Assembly (NCBI GenBank): GCA_036346395.1
Contig: CM070598.1
Location: 5,811,517-5,875,516 of the forward strand
Length of the DNA stretch: 64,000 nucleotides
Reading direction: 5' to 3'
DNA from: Hsuehochloa calcarea
Taxonomy: Eukaryota > Streptophyta > Magnoliopsida > Poales > Poaceae
A program made the translations under genes and the position numbers. Positions 32,221-45,300 of this stretch are shown here, piece after piece. How positions within the stretch are numbered: the stretch's first letter is position 1; each line of letters begins with the position of its first letter. Below the pieces are notes generated by a model that was not told the DNA's origin, did not search any database, and worked only from the letters and a program-made list of their open reading frames with translations.

Positions 32221-33807
32221 CTAATGCAACAAGAACTGGACCAGAGCCAGCAACAGTGTAGCAACCGCGGCGAACGGCCCGTCGCGCCGCCGGTGGCCCG
32301 CCGAGGTGGCGGCGATCTGTATGGTGAAGTTGCACGCGGCGGTGGACGGATCGGTCTGCGTTGGTACAGCGAGCCCCTGGAAGTCGCAGGTCTCTTCCTT
32401 CTGGTTCTGCACCTGGAAGTACATGTTGAAGGCGTAGGAGGCGTTGCCGTTGGCGTCCATGCCGGCGCACGTCGAGCCGTAGCCGAGCGCGGTGCAGTCG
32501 GCGAACGTGCACGCGAAGTTGATGTTGTCGGCGAGCTTGCTGGTGTCCTTGGCGTTGGTGTTCACCACGCACCACGTCTTGGACAGGTACTCGACGCCCT
32601 TAGCCGGCACGAGCATGGTGTTCTGCCCCTGCCCGGTCAGGTCGACGGGGTACTTGGGCTGACCGTCGTACCGGAGAATGCCCCAGTGCCGCTCGAAGTT
32701 GCCCGGCGCGACGCTCTTGATGTCCTCGTCGAGGAGGCCGAAGAGGTACACCTCGATGTAATGGTTCGGGCGGAGCGGCGTCCCGACGTTGGCCGCCAGC
32801 CGGTTGAGCAGGCCGTTGTAGAATCGCTGCGCGTAGGCGGCGGTGGCGTGCTTGTCGCCGTCGGTGGGCCAGCCGACCTCGCCGACGATGATGGGCATGT
32901 CGCCGTGCCCGACCGCCTTGAGCGCGGCCACCAGCGTGTCGAAGTTGGCGTCGAACACGTTGGTGTACTGGATGCCGTTGTCGACCACCGGCGTCGCGCC
33001 GCCGTCGAAGAAGGCGAAGTCGACTGGGAAGTCGTCGTTCAGGAACAGGCTGATGAACGGGTAGATGTTGACGGTGAATGGCGCGCTGTTGTTGCTCAGG
33101 AACTGCACCATCTGCGTCATCGTGTCAGAGATGTCGGTGCGAAAGCGCCCTGCCGACGGCACCGGGTTGCTCTCTGGGGAGTTGTACACGTCGGCGTTGA
33201 GCGGCACGGTGGCCTTGATGCTGTCTCCGAGGCCGGCCTCGCTGAGTGCGTTCTGGATGTTCTGCAGCGCCGGGAAGGTCACCTCGTCGAACGTGCCATT
33301 GTAGGCCGCCAAGAACGGCTCGTTACCGACGGCGACGTACCTGCAAACGAGAACGACGGCGCGAGCACAAGACGTCACATCACCGCGGCGGCGCCATGAA
33401 TGAGAAGAGCGATTAAAGAGGTGAAACTGAAGCAGCAGTGGGAGCTCTCACTTGATGGTGACGCCGCCGTCGAAGTTGTAGCGGGAGACGTTGCGCCTGA
33501 CCCACTCCTTGGCGGTGTCGTAGTCGGTCATGGCGTAGAGCATGACGTTGGGGATGGCGACCATGACCTCGATGCCAGAGCCGGCGAAAGCGCTCAGGGA
33601 GGCCTGGTCGGCGTCGAACAGCTTCACTTTCTTGATGCCGTTGTCGCTAAGCAGCTGCGCCACGATCTTGGGCGGCAACGGGTGCGACGCCTGCGTGCCC
33701 CAGTTCATCCCCAGCGCCTCCACCGCCGGGACGCCGTGCCACGACACGGCTGCCAGCATTACCACCAGCACGCAGAGCCACGGACGGAGCACGGCAAGAT
33801 TCGCCAT
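32221..33807 (-). CDS. GPI-anchored glucan endo-1,3-beta-glucosidase (GH17 with X8/CBM43)
   Basis: Two exons on minus, 33807-33452 and 33340-32221, joined AA|G (Lys119), giving 491 aa. A signal peptide (MANLAVLRPW...VEA) is followed by LGMNWGTQASHPLPP, the GH17 start. The proton donor is Glu126 in AVGNEPF and the nucleophile Glu273 in VGEVGWPT. Aromatic substrate residues follow (YLFGLLDED, HWGILRYDG). An X8/CBM43 domain begins KTWCVVN with its conserved cysteines. The C-terminal hydrophobic tail (GPFAAVATLLLALVQFLL) signals GPI anchoring. The enzyme hydrolyses callose-type beta-1,3-glucan at the plasma membrane/cell wall, including plasmodesmata. It is most like the Arabidopsis glucan endo-1,3-beta-glucosidase 5/6 group. 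The gene looks intact. A long + strand ORF over it is an antisense shadow. Confidence 0.96.
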
Positions 33808-35557
33808 TTGGCTCCTCGGGCGAATTGATCGGGACCTGGAAAAGATCTCCAAAAACAGACACATCGGAGCACGGTCAATAAGGCCTCCTGGACGCGATGT
33901 TTGGGAATCCAGGAGCAGGAATCCGACCAGAAAAAAGCTTGGAGATTTCTGATCCAAAAGAGGCAAGATCGATCGGAATCGACCAATGACACCCTGTGAA
34001 TTATATAAATAGGAACCAAGACAGACAGATAGCAAAAAACACAGAGCTCCAAGAAACGGCAATGGGAGAGCGAAGGCTACACACGAAACACGGTTTCTTC
34101 TCACTCGAAGCTATCCTCGTGACATTAACAGCTCAGAGAAAGCAGAGAAATTCACGTGTGAATGCCGGAGATCCCAAGAACCAAAGAGGAAAGATCGGCG
34201 GTTCGGCAGCTATAATAACGCCAGTAATCAAGAAACAGAGGAAGGGGGAAATCGAAGGATGGGAGAAAGCGCCGAGAGTTTCAAATCAAGCGAACGCAAC
34301 ACGGGAACCGAGAAGGATCGGCGTATCAGAGAGCCGGCATTAAACTCCGAGATTGCCTATTGGGGAGCATACGAGTAGTAGTACGCGGGGGAGGGAGGGA
34401 GGGGGAGGGGAGGGGAGGAAGAGTAGAGGACGACGCGGGGGGATGGGATGGAAATGGAACGGATCATGGGGTGATATCGCGAAGCAGGGGCGGGTGGGGA
34501 GTGGTGGGAGAGCGGTAGAGGAGGGGAGGGGCGTTTCCGTCATTTCGGCGCGCGCGGGGGACGACGTGGCACGCGCTTCCGCGGTTGACAAGTGGAGCCC
34601 ACGTGGGGCTTATGCTTAGCGCGCACACCCTCCCTCCTGCTTATGCTTAGCGCGCGTCTCCCCAAGACGCTACGCTACAAAAAAGGTTATTGCGTATACA
34701 CGCTACGAGAAAATTTAAAATTTTCTTCTCAAACCTTTCGCGTACTTTTTTATATATTGTGTTACGAGAAAAGGAAGTGAAAATTTGTTCTAAAGCTTCA
34801 TGTACTTTTTATAGTATATTTTAGTAGTGAATTGTTAGATTTTTTTTTTTTGAAAAAAGGAGAAGGCAAAAACGGAGGGGACAGGCGTATCAGGAAACGG
34901 CCCAGATGGCCGGCGTCTTGCCGGGATTCCTCTTGCCCGTGGCTCCGGTTTATTCGTCCGTTACGCCAGGCCCAATTGTCAGTCAAAACGCCCTCGATTC
35001 AAATCTCCGAGCATGCCCGGACCCGCAGATCTATCTAGCCGGGCGGCGTTTTGGCCATGCTGTCGCGCACCGCCGCGTCGTGCTACGCTCCCATCGCCCC
35101 AGGACAACCATGTCTTACCAACCAAAGTGTCACTGTACCACAGTGCATGCCCGCAAAACGTGTCGCTGTAGCAACCTGCGCGGTTTATTTCCTGACGCGT
35201 GGCACCGTCGGGATGCGGCCGATCTCCGGTTAAGAGGCACTGCTTGCTTGGCATATTGGCAGAGCAGTTGAGGCAGGACTGGTTTGCGTATGCTTTTGAT
35301 ATTTGAGGATTTTTTTCTTCGTAGTACATTTTTAATAAGGAAATAGTCGAAAAAGAAAATTACAAAGCTAAATGTATTGGCGACAATAGTCTTGTCGTCA
35401 ATAGAAAAGAAAGTCAGGCCTCTGTCGTCAATTGAAATAGCGACAGAGACTATCAACATGTATGACTACAGATCTCCAGTGATATGTACCCCCTTTAAAC
35501 GAGAGCAATTTAGGGATTCGATCCCTGTTAATTGGGGCTCTGTTCTAGGGGAGACAG
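33808..35557. other. Upstream region of GH17 and intergenic DNA
   Basis: 33808-34360 is probable 5' UTR and promoter. The only TATA-like sequence, TTATATAAAT at 34001, reads better on + than on minus, so it is ambiguous. 34385-34420 is a G-run array. 34840-34850 is a T-run. 34860-35280 has mixed sequence with no recognisable gene. Confidence 0.45.
34385..34425 (+). promoter_or_regulatory. G-run array with G-quadruplex potential upstream of GH17
   Basis: Seven or more runs of three to six G separated by one or two A occur here (GGGGGAGGGAGGGAGGGGG and onward). That fits the G3+N1-7 four-times pattern on +. It is about 580-620 bp upstream of the GH17 start codon, on the non-template strand for a minus gene. 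Folding and function are inference. Confidence 0.5.
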
Positions 35558-38500
35558 TGTTGGTGATATGCCTTAGAGGCAATCATATAGATAATTAAAT
35601 TACGTCTATGTTTATGAGTTATATGATAAATGTTATTATACTCTATCAATGAATCATCAGTTATAAAGATTAATAAGTATGTGATTTATTGGTGAAACTC
35701 TTTAACTTATATCATGTCGTTCTAAATGTATCACTGGTCGGAACACTAGTGACTTATTGAACAACACGTGTATTGATTAATGACCATGTGAGAACCTGGA
35801 AAATCAGACTAATCTAATTAACATTAATAGCTGGTTAGCGTAAATAAGAATTTTTTGAACTCAAGTAATACAAGAATTTATTACATCAGAACAGATCATG
35901 TTTTACAACTTTGAGTACATTACAAAAAGATTAAATTAAAATCTTGCATTGCATGCCGCCAAAGCCTTCCTTGAAATCTCGTCCATCCATCGCCGTCCAG
36001 TCAAACTGTCTTCCTCGACCCAATCCGAAACACCATTCCCAGCTCCATTGTCCGCCAATCAACAACAAGACTATTAGCAATTCAAAAGTCATAGAATGGA
36101 GTTAGAATAAAGTGGATTGCTGTCAGAGCACCGTAGGAATCATTGCGGTTCCCAGATCGACCTAGTGGGCTTAAGGCACCAGGGGAGAGAACTGAGAGCG
36201 GGAGGCCAAGCACCGGGTCGGATCTGGGGAGCCCAGGGCGGCCGGCGGCCGTGAGGCCGAGCCGGCCGAGACGTCGTGCACTGGACCGGGAGGAGCTGAG
36301 GGGAGGAGGGCTCGGTAGCGGTGGTGCTTGGGGCCGCAACTGCGCCAGGAGGAGCTAGCCGGGAGGAGAGAGCCGAGCGAACGACGGCGAGCACATGGCG
36401 GTGCTTGGCCATTCGGCCGCATCGGGTGAAAAAGAGGCGGCAGGGAACCGGAGCAGGGAGCAGAGCCGGAGGGAGAGGCGGCGCCTAGGAGAGGTAGGGG
36501 GAGGCGAGAGGTGGGGAAGGGGATAAAGGAGCCGGCAGGTGGAGAGTGTCGGCCGGGGATTAGGGTTAGGATAGGAAGTAGTTTAGGAGGAAAAGGTAAT
36601 TAGGGGAAGGTCAATTAGGAAATAGAGATTAGGGAAATAGAGAATTTGAGAATTAAGTAATGATTTGATTTGGTGATTATGTGTAGGAAATTAAGCAAGG
36701 GAAAATTTAGGAAAATCGACATAGCTTGTATTTATTCAACTAATTAGAACCACCCCATTTGTGTGTATTAAGGCATTCTTAGTAGTGTGCACTCGGATAA
36801 ATTCGTGTAGGTGTAGTGAACCGTAGAGCGACTTTAGCGGGAAAGTGCTAACTGTGCCGGGACTCGAAAATTATTTGTAAAATGAAATTGGCTAACAGAT
36901 AGGAGTTGCATTAGCAGTTTACGTGCCTACTATCACACAAACCACACTAAGTATTTGCTTATTTATTTATTATTCTCGCTGTCGTATAATTGCAGCAGAT
37001 GCGCCGACGCTTGCAGGTGTAGTTGGTATAGATTTTGTCGACGATGATCTTTTCTGCAATTCTGAAGGCAAGCGATCCTCTTGAACATCAATATAGTTAT
37101 TTTAAATGTAAGCTGTATATTGCTGTTTTATATGTGTATTGCATCAAAATTTATTTCCCAAAACTCAAATTAAATGATTGAGATGATTATGAAAGAGATG
37201 AGAAAGATGAAAGGAAATGTGATAATATTATGATATGGCTGGTAAAGGGGGCCCAGGGCAAGGGAAGAAAATGAGAAAAAAGATGATGATGATGAGGCAA
37301 GAGGTGGGACCCCTTTACATATGGTTAAAATATAAGGACCAACAAAACTCTTACTCGGTCGAGACCAGAATTGATGCCAACCATTTTCCGCTTCGACGCG
37401 TAAAATGCTACCTGGTTACGTGATTATGCTTTCCACAATGGGTAAGTAATAGGTGTGAGTGTGATATGGAGGAGCCCAGGACCGGTAGGAGAAGTCCGAA
37501 AGTGGGGGATCCAAGGCGCTATAGCGCTAAGGTGGAGTGTTGAGTGCAGGACAGGAGCTGCCTCAACCAACATTACCAGAACTCGGTGTGAAGACGAGGT
37601 CGGCACCGACGGAAAGAAATGGGTGGAGAAATTAATCACGTAACCTGAAAAACGTTATGTATTCTGAACTTGAACCCACATCAAAGGAAATGCTGGGGAC
37701 CTGGTTCATTTTAGAGTTCAGAATAGCTATAGGTAAAGTGGTACAAGCCTGCGCAGTGCTATACAAATCATGAATTCATGCCAGTCTCCTGGATTGGAGT
37801 CTACGGGAACCACCAGGGGTATATCTTCTCTCCGAGTGACCAGTAGTGTTTTCAGTATTAAAATCTACCACCTAATGTTTTAATGGTTTATTTTTCAGAA
37901 ATGATATGATATAGAAAATGTGATAACAGACAGAGATAAGTCATATAGTGCATAGTACCAGGGCGAGATGAGCGCCATCTTTGACGCGTGGGACGAGTAG
38001 ACGACCAGAAGAGCTTGCCCGACAAGCGAGGGGACTTGGTCCCACTTATCGGAGGTGGTGTACTATCTGTAAAGACCATAGTCCTGCGCGGCTACTGTTG
38101 TAATAGAGATGTACAGTTTCTATCTTATTATTATGTTGCGCAACTCTGATAAAAAGGGTTTGCTATTCGTCGAGCGGTGTTCTACCGGGCAGACGAATAG
38201 TAATCCGTGTGCCTAAGTGTGATTACCCTAGGGGTAATGACACGGGGCGTCACAAACCATGTTTCACCGGTCATGGATATAGGGATGTCGAATCAATAAT
38301 GTAAACACATGTTAGAGAATATGGTGTTGGATTGATCCACATTGAGACACTATTAAGATTATTATGACTTTATGTGTCATCAGTTGGTATCAAGTAACGA
38401 TGATGTATAATCCTTAGACCTGATATGAACATGGTTTTCTACATGTGTAATAGTGCATTTAGGGGTTACCAAACACTACTCTTTAATTGAGTAGTCAAAA

Positions 38501-39576
38501 AGGTAGCTTTCGGGTATACTATGAAACATGCGAAGAGATATGACTGATCAGATATGAGATTGCCACTCCTAACATAACAAGAGAGATATCTATGGGTCCC
38601 TCGATGTGGTCGGATAAAGAAAGTGCATGGCCATGCCACTAGTGGTCGAAAAGTCGACCGCATGAAGTTATCTGTCACTTGATCGAGAAAGTATTGAACA
38701 GTCCATGGATGACAAAATATCTCACCTAAAGTTCAACTAGATATCGTAAAGCAAAGAGAGAATACACGAGTAGGTCATTCAGTTCGACCAGATACGGACT
38801 GGTCGTATGGAGATACGAGTTGGTCGCAGACTAGTCGAACATAATCACTAACAGGTCGTAATGAGTTACAAGCTGGTCTTGACTAAATATGAATTAAACG
38901 TATAGAGATACGAGTTGGTCGTATGTGATTAAGACATGGCCGTAGATCATATTGTATTAAGGTTCATCCTATATAATTTATATGTATTCGGGAATTGTTA
39001 TGTCCTGCTAGGAACCGCTAGCGACTCGTGGTCAGAAAAGGGTTTTCGAGTCACAACCAATTACACATGAACCTACAGTGTCACACACTTAACGGGTTGA
39101 AACAAACAAGTTCGGATATGATCCGTCTTGGGCTTTATATAAGGGGATGCATGAGGCTATTGGGAAAGACGACAAACGACGTGAGTTGCTCTACCGAAAT
39201 CGTAGCCGCCATCTTCTCGAGAGCCCTATCGTGCGAGTTGGTGCTAGCACACTAGCGTACGGTGTTCCATCCCTGGACGTGTGGATACCATAGAGGCGCT
39301 ACTGCGGTTGCTGCTGCGCTGATCGAGGACGATCCTCAGCCTAAACAAAGAACACCATTGGTTGTTGGAGGAGACGATCGACACCGAGGACGCTGGACGA
39401 TCGACTACGACCACTTCATCGACGCGCTCAACGTTGGATCAGACTGCTCCAACTCTTCTTCTACTGTGCTGCACGTCTAGTGGTAACGATATATGATCTT
39501 TTATTTGCATGACTTCTTAGTTTATATTGTAGAATTTTTGAATTGCCAGCTAGTATAGCTTATCCGTATTCGTACA
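35558..39576 (+). mobile_element. BARE/RIRE1-like solo LTR, interrupted by another LTR
   Basis: Starts TGTTGGTGATATGCC, the known start of BARE-1/Angela/RIRE1-type copia LTRs, and ends TTCGTACA. Perfect 5-bp target duplications GACAG flank it (35553-35557 and 39577-39581). Removing the nested element (35787-38254 plus one 5-bp repeat) leaves about 1.55 kb, a normal LTR length for that group. No internal domain is present, so it is a solo LTR left by recombination. Short repeats of GATACGAGTTGGTCGTA occur at 38800-38930. Confidence 0.85.
35787..38254 (+). mobile_element. Nested 2.47-kb solo LTR
   Basis: Starts TGTGAGAACCTGG and ends GGGGCGTCACA, inside the solo LTR at 35558. Flanks GACCA (35782-35786) and AACCA (38255-38259) are a 5-bp target duplication with one difference. 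It contains a GC-rich middle, ORF-free, with GGGATTAGGGTTAGG near 36553. The same sequence in reverse orientation begins at 62094, including a matching block of CTCAACCAACATT and CACCGACGGAAA. Long LTR size suggests a gypsy family; no internal domain is seen. Confidence 0.8.
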
Positions 39577-39581
39577 GACAG

Positions 39582-39791
39582 ATCCCTGTGACCAAATGAA
39601 ATGACGACAACTCAATTGGCGACAAAACTAGAAATATTATTGTTTTTACTATTTATTTTTATAATTCTTTTTTTAAAAAATATACTATAAAAAAACGACT
39701 TTCCAGTAACCACATTGCTTCCGGGGCTTACCATTTGCCATGAACAACCAATCAATCCAGTTATAGAGGCCTAGTTTTATATATTTTTTTT

Positions 39792-39837
<46 letters not shown>

Positions 39838-40761
39838 ACAACTTTTGAGTAACCACATCGCTGTGGGGCTTACCAGTTGCCATGAACAATCAATCAATCC
39901 AGCCAACACCTGCCTACATCTCGACCGTCTAGTAGGTTTGGTCTGAAACAAACGGTTTTCGTAGGAATTATGTAGAAACTGGTTAGGCTTTGAATGAATT
40001 CTTGAAGCTGAAGCAGGAGCTAACTGTGATGCAAGCCTTTACCAGATGTGCTCCTGCAACGCAAACAGTTGTGAACTGGTGACGCGTGGTTGACAGCAAC
40101 TAGCAGTGTAGCGCAGCAGTACGGAGAGAACAGAAGCAGCTGGCTATCACAGCGGAGTAGCCGATGCCGAGTGAAGGACATCAGCATCAACACACACCTT
40201 AGATTGGAAATTAGGTCGCCGTGTTTGTCAATTTTTCTTCAAGTTAATCAACTTGGTCGGTCATGAATTTTTTTTTTCTTTTTGGCTTCGTGATGGATCT
40301 TTAGAAGATAAAACGGGAGAGTGTTAAATAATCGTAGTGTTGCAGGAGAATACCGATCCAATCGTCAAGAAGTTGGTCAATAGATAGAAATACAATATAG
40401 AAAAACCTGTTTATTTATTGTTTTCAATCTCTTCAATGTACAGGCGAGGCTATATTATAGACAAAGTAAGTATTTGCTCATAAGATTAAAGTAATAGGTC
40501 AAAGTGTTTCTTAACAGAGAGAAGGTTTCGAAGTATTGTCCCTGTAGTTTTGGTCCCATGATGTGATCATCATTGTCTTCGAATTACTAGTTGTAACAGG
40601 GATTTGATGTTACGGAAGGTTTGGTTCAAGTGATATCCGTGAGAAAAAAAAGAATATAATCCACGAAGTGAAAAGTGTGAGGCTTTGAGCTCCCTATCAA
40701 TCAGCATGAACTTAGCGCTAACAGCAGTATGCATGGTAACAACAAAAGAAAATATAATCCT
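39582..40761. other. Intergenic with an (AT)n tract and direct repeats
   Basis: Direct repeats of about 72 bp, 39693-39765 and 39834-39903 (shared AGTAACCACAT, GGGGCTTACCA, TGCCATGAACAA, CAATCAATCCAG), flank a pure AT dinucleotide tract at 39796-39831. The rest is non-coding sequence with no recognisable gene. Confidence 0.6.
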
Positions 40762-40832
40762 TGCACCAGCCGGGAATCGAACCCGGGTCTGTACCGTGGC
40801 AGGGTACTATTCTACCACTAGACCACTGGTGC
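40762..40832 (-). tRNA. tRNA-Gly(GCC)
   Basis: On minus the sequence folds into a complete cloverleaf. The acceptor stem pairs GCACCAG with CTGGTGC. The D arm is TGGTCTAGTGGTAGAATA. The anticodon stem GTACC/GGTAC holds loop CTGCCAC with anticodon GCC. The T arm CCGGG-TTCGATT-CCCGG carries the box B promoter. Box A is TGGTCTAGTGG. No intron and no encoded CCA. T-runs follow downstream on the minus strand (complement of AAAAGAAAA at about 40744), fitting RNA polymerase III termination. Confidence 0.97.
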
Positions 40833-42399
40833 CTTGTTGTTTGCCAACTGCTTATTGTAACCTCTATATCAAAGTTATTAGTTATTTCCAACGCTTTCGT
40901 CGCGTTTGCTTTGGCAGCAACAATGCAGTTTGAATGAAATGCTAGACCTTGGAGCAGCGCGTGCAAGATTTTTTCCATGTGCATCCTGCCCACTTGATTC
41001 CTGACCGCAGCATTTGCAAGAACTTTGGTGGTTCTGTTCTGCCGTCAGTAGTAGTTGCCGCAGGCAAGGACATGGATGCTTGGAGATCTCACGATGGCAG
41101 TCCAGTTACTACCACCAGTGCTGCGCATTCGGTGATTCACATACGGGTTACAAGCTGGGCTTGCACCACTCGTTGTGCTCAGCCTACAATACAAGTAATC
41201 CGCTGGTAATCTGTTCTGAGAAAGATCGATAGAATCTTTGAGCTTTTTGCGCACCAGGTTGTGCAGTTGAGGTGTGACGGGAGTGGATAGAGGCTATGGG
41301 TGGTCAACTGTACGCATAAGAGGAACCGAAAAAGAACAAGATCCAAAGACTTACATCTTACCAAAAAAAAAAAGATCTAACAAATCATATCATATGAGAA
41401 AAAATAGATCACCGCTAATTCCTTCTTTTAAGTTTTAAGTAGGAGAGAGAATCAGGCTGAGTTTGCACGAGCAAATTATAAACCAACATGTTGCAAATTG
41501 GGCCAAGCCCGCCCGCCACCGCGCCTCACCTCGCTAGAGGTGGGCATTGGGCGTCTTGCGTCTTGACGCCCAGCCCACCTGCAGCTGCCGAACGCGTTAC
41601 CGCCCGGCGGTTATTCACCGCGCCGTCGCCGTGTGCCGGCGTGTCGCCTCTAGTCGAGCCCAAGCACGGCCCAAAGCCCGTCGTCGGATCGTGCGTAAAT
41701 CTTGCCCGGCCCGGCTCTAAGTAACTATAGACGCTGAGAAGACGATACCGCCGCCCTTGTCCAGAAGACAAAGACACGTGGTTGGTCGGTGGCGAAGGGA
41801 TGATTGGTTGGGCTAGATCGGTGTGGGAGTGATTGGACTAGGCTAAGGAGGATTAGGCTAGAACGGAGGCTAGGCCGGTGTGGGAGTGATTGGACTAGGT
41901 GAGGAGGATTGGGCTAGAACGGAAAGGTTGGGCTATTTCGTGCCGTCTTGCGCCAAGCACGCCCAACTAATCGTCTTGCGTCGTCTTGCGCCCAACGGGC
42001 GCATTCTCGCACCGGCGGTCATTGTTCGTCTTGTCCGGTCCCACCACCACGTCGCATCGTGTCGTACTTAGACCGTGTCGTGCCGACCGTGCTTCGGACT
42101 GACCCAAAAAAATACGGCCCAAGTCCCAGCTCTAACCTCGCTCGCTCACTGAGGGCTCGGCATCCGTCTCTCTGGCTTGTGGACCACAACTGTCAGAAAA
42201 TAGCCGCACGACCGGCAAAAACCCTCTTCTCCTTCGACGCGAGAGGCCGCCCCGCCTCCGCCCCATGCATCAGTCCCAACTTCCCGCCACTCCTCCCCAT
42301 TCCCAGTCCCATTCCCCTACCTCTCCCTCCCAATCCAATCCCCAAATCTCTCTCTCTCTCTAGCGGCGAGGCGAGGCGGGGCGAGGAGGGAGGAGGAAG
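40833..42399. other. Intergenic and RFC3 promoter/5' UTR
   Basis: No gene is supported. A 57-bp tandem duplication lies at 41820-41933 (GGTGTGGGAGTGATTGGACT starts each unit). GC-rich ORFs at 41488-42436 have no recognisable product. 42345-42399 is a CT then GA/GC-rich 5' UTR just before the RFC3 start. Confidence 0.5.
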
Positions 42400-45300
42400 A
42401 TGCTGTGGGTGGACAAGTACCGGCCCAAAACCCTAGACAAGGTCACCGTCCACGACCAGGTCGCGCGGAGCCTCAAGAAGCTCGTAAGAGCCCTCCGTCC
42501 CCGCCCGTCTCTAGATCGGCCGGGGGTTTTGCCTCCTTGCGCCGTTCTGTTCTGATGGTGTTTTGTTTTGGTTTGGTTCAGGTGGCGGAGCAGGACTGCC
42601 CGCACATGCTCTTCTATGTGCCGCCGGGGTCCGGGAAGAAAACCCTAATCATGGCCCTCATCAAGCAGATGTTCGGTGCCGGCGCGGAGAAGGTGTGCCG
42701 TTTCCTTTTATTTCATGTTTCGCTGGAGACTTCTACTCTTTGCTAGAATATCTACCTTTTCTTTTGAGATTTTTCTTGTGGATGTGATTTTTTCTTGTTA
42801 ACGTTTTTGAGTGTTTTGATGGCTCCCTTGCAGGTGAAGATGGAGAACAAGACATGGAAGATCGACGTGAGTCCTGACGTTTTTTAAGCCCATCTCCGGT
42901 CTTTCCACTACTTTTGCAAATCGCAATGAGTGTTGAAGAATTCACGAAAAGTGCCTACATGGCACGAGTACCTACTAACAGCTGCTCCACTTAAGAATTT
43001 CAGCAGGGCTTCTATGCGCTCCCCAAAAAATTAAATTGCACAAATTTTAAACTGACAATGTTAGTAATGGAGTACTGGGTGTCCGGGTGGTTGCAAATCA
43101 GACCCTTAATGTGCCTTAAAAATTGTGCCTCTCACTTTTAGGTAGTGCACTGAAGCATTCCTTGGAAACCTTCCTTTTTGTGTGATCTTGCTGATTACAA
43201 CACCATGACATGGTAGTTTTTCAGTGTAATTTGGAAATGTTAGAATTTTTGTGGTATTGTGTAAGTTGACAAGTTGGATTAGCATCAGATTGGTCCAAGA
43301 ATCTGAGGTGCTATTTCCTTTCTGCAGACTGGGACGAGGACATGTGAACTAGAGTTGGCGATGCTGTCGAGTGCCCACCACGTGGAGATGAACCCCAGTG
43401 ATGCAGGGTTTCAGGACAGGTATGTTGTTCAGGAGGTCATCAAAGAGATGGCGAAGAATAGGCTAATTGATGCCAAAGGCAAGAGAGCGTTTAAAGGTGG
43501 GTGTTTTCCCTTATTTTCCTTTACTTTGATTATGTTACTATAAGTCTAGGAATTTCTTGGTTGGTTTAGGAAGAAAATGTTACCTTGTTTCGTGATGTTC
43601 TTGCTTATGCATGATTCAATGAAGACTTGTCTCTATATAGTGTGCAGTTGTCTTAAAAAAAATCATACATTGCTTGTTAGTTATCACTGTATAGTTTTCC
43701 ATAAAAAATATTTGTGCCTTCAAGAGCATAAATAGGGATTCCACTCTGAGATGGCACCTCTGGTTTAGGTTCATGTCTTGCTTTCTTTAATCTGTTTACT
43801 TCTTTCCACATGATCTAAACTGAGCCCGTGTGAACTGCAGTCCTCGTTTTAAATGAAGTTGACAAGCTATCACGAGAAGCGCAGCATTCCCTTCGTAGGA
43901 CAATGGAGAAGTACAGTGCATCATGCAGGCTGATATTATGCTGTAATAGCTCCTCAAAGGTGACAGAGGCTGTAAGGTCCCGTTGCTTGAATGTGCGAGT
44001 GAATGGTCCTAGTGAAGATCAGGTTAGTGACGGATGTTTCAATTTCATTTTTGGTGTCACTAGTTGTCTCATTGCATTGACTGTTTGGTTGACACTGCCC
44101 TGTCTCAATAGTGGATTTTAAAAGTAACATTGACACTCCCTTTATGAGTTTCTCGAGTGTTTACAAGTGTTTAGTTGAATGACAGAAAAATAAATTTGGT
44201 TCTTGTTTGAGTGTGGTGAATTGTATGTACAAGTGCGACCATTATTTGGGGCAGTTTAAACTGTCCTCTTCAAGGTTCAATTCTACGTTTTTGTGAGAAA
44301 TTATGACAATAGTTGAAGAAAATGCCTATCTAAAAAACTATATACTCAGCCCTGCTGAAAATCTCTTCATCTCGCAGATTGTCCAAGTTCTAGAGTTCAT
44401 TGGAAAGAAAGAAAACCTGCATCTCCCAGCTGGATTTGCTGCTTGGATAGCAGCACAGTCAAACCGTAATCTGAGACGAGCAATATTATTTTTGGAGACC
44501 TGCAAAGTGCAGCAGTAAGCTCTTCAGCTACCTTTAATTGTTTGCAGTTTCCTTCAGACTGATTGTGTTGTGTCCCCAGTTTTACATGTATCTCACTTTT
44601 TATTTCCTTTCTGCAGTTACAACAGTCTATTTTTATTTCATTATCTGAAGTATGCATTTTCTTTTTGGATTTCAGATATCCCTTTACATCAAATCAAGTG
44701 GCACCTCCTCTTGACTGGGAGCAGTATGTGTCCGAAAAGTATCTGATATCGTGAAAGAACAAAGCCCAAAAAGGTCCCTCGTGTTTCTTTTCAAACTTCT
44801 GTTAAGCTGAAGTCCCAAACTTCTTTCCCCTGATATTCTTTGATTTGACTTTGAATTGTAAAATCAACATTACAGGATATATTCTGTACGCCAGAAATTC
44901 TATGAATTACTTGTCAATTGTATCCCACCTGAAAGTATCTTAAAGGTGATAAGATTCTTCTGCCATTGCTTTCTGTCATTTTTTTCGATGCCTTTCATGC
45001 CACTGCAAGCTGAACTTGTATTTTGACAACTGCAGAAGTTGTTGGCAGAGTTACTAAAGAAGTTAGACTCTAATTTGAAACATGAAATTTGTCACTGGGC
45101 CGCACACTATGTGAGTAAATAATGTGGAAGCATTTCCGCCCAGTCAATTTAGTTCATATGCTCTTTGTTTGTCATTTAGATGCACGGATATATGTTGCAT
45201 GGCCTATTTCAGCTGATTTCACATAGAACTGCCTTCATGTCTTAGGCCATATATTAGATTCTTTTTTTATTCCTTGTTTGTGTTGTCACTCGAGTTGATA

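Noticed and set aside
32083..33399. 438-aa open frame on + across the GH17 gene
   Set aside because: It is the antisense shadow of the GC-rich GH17 exon on minus; the minus strand has the signal peptide, catalytic residues, correct splice sites and stop.
44731..44745. A hidden intron at GAAAAGTATCT that would rescue the RFC3 frame
   Set aside because: No acceptor is present that would rejoin the downstream SDIVKEQSPK codons, and related RFC3 genes are continuous there as far as I know.
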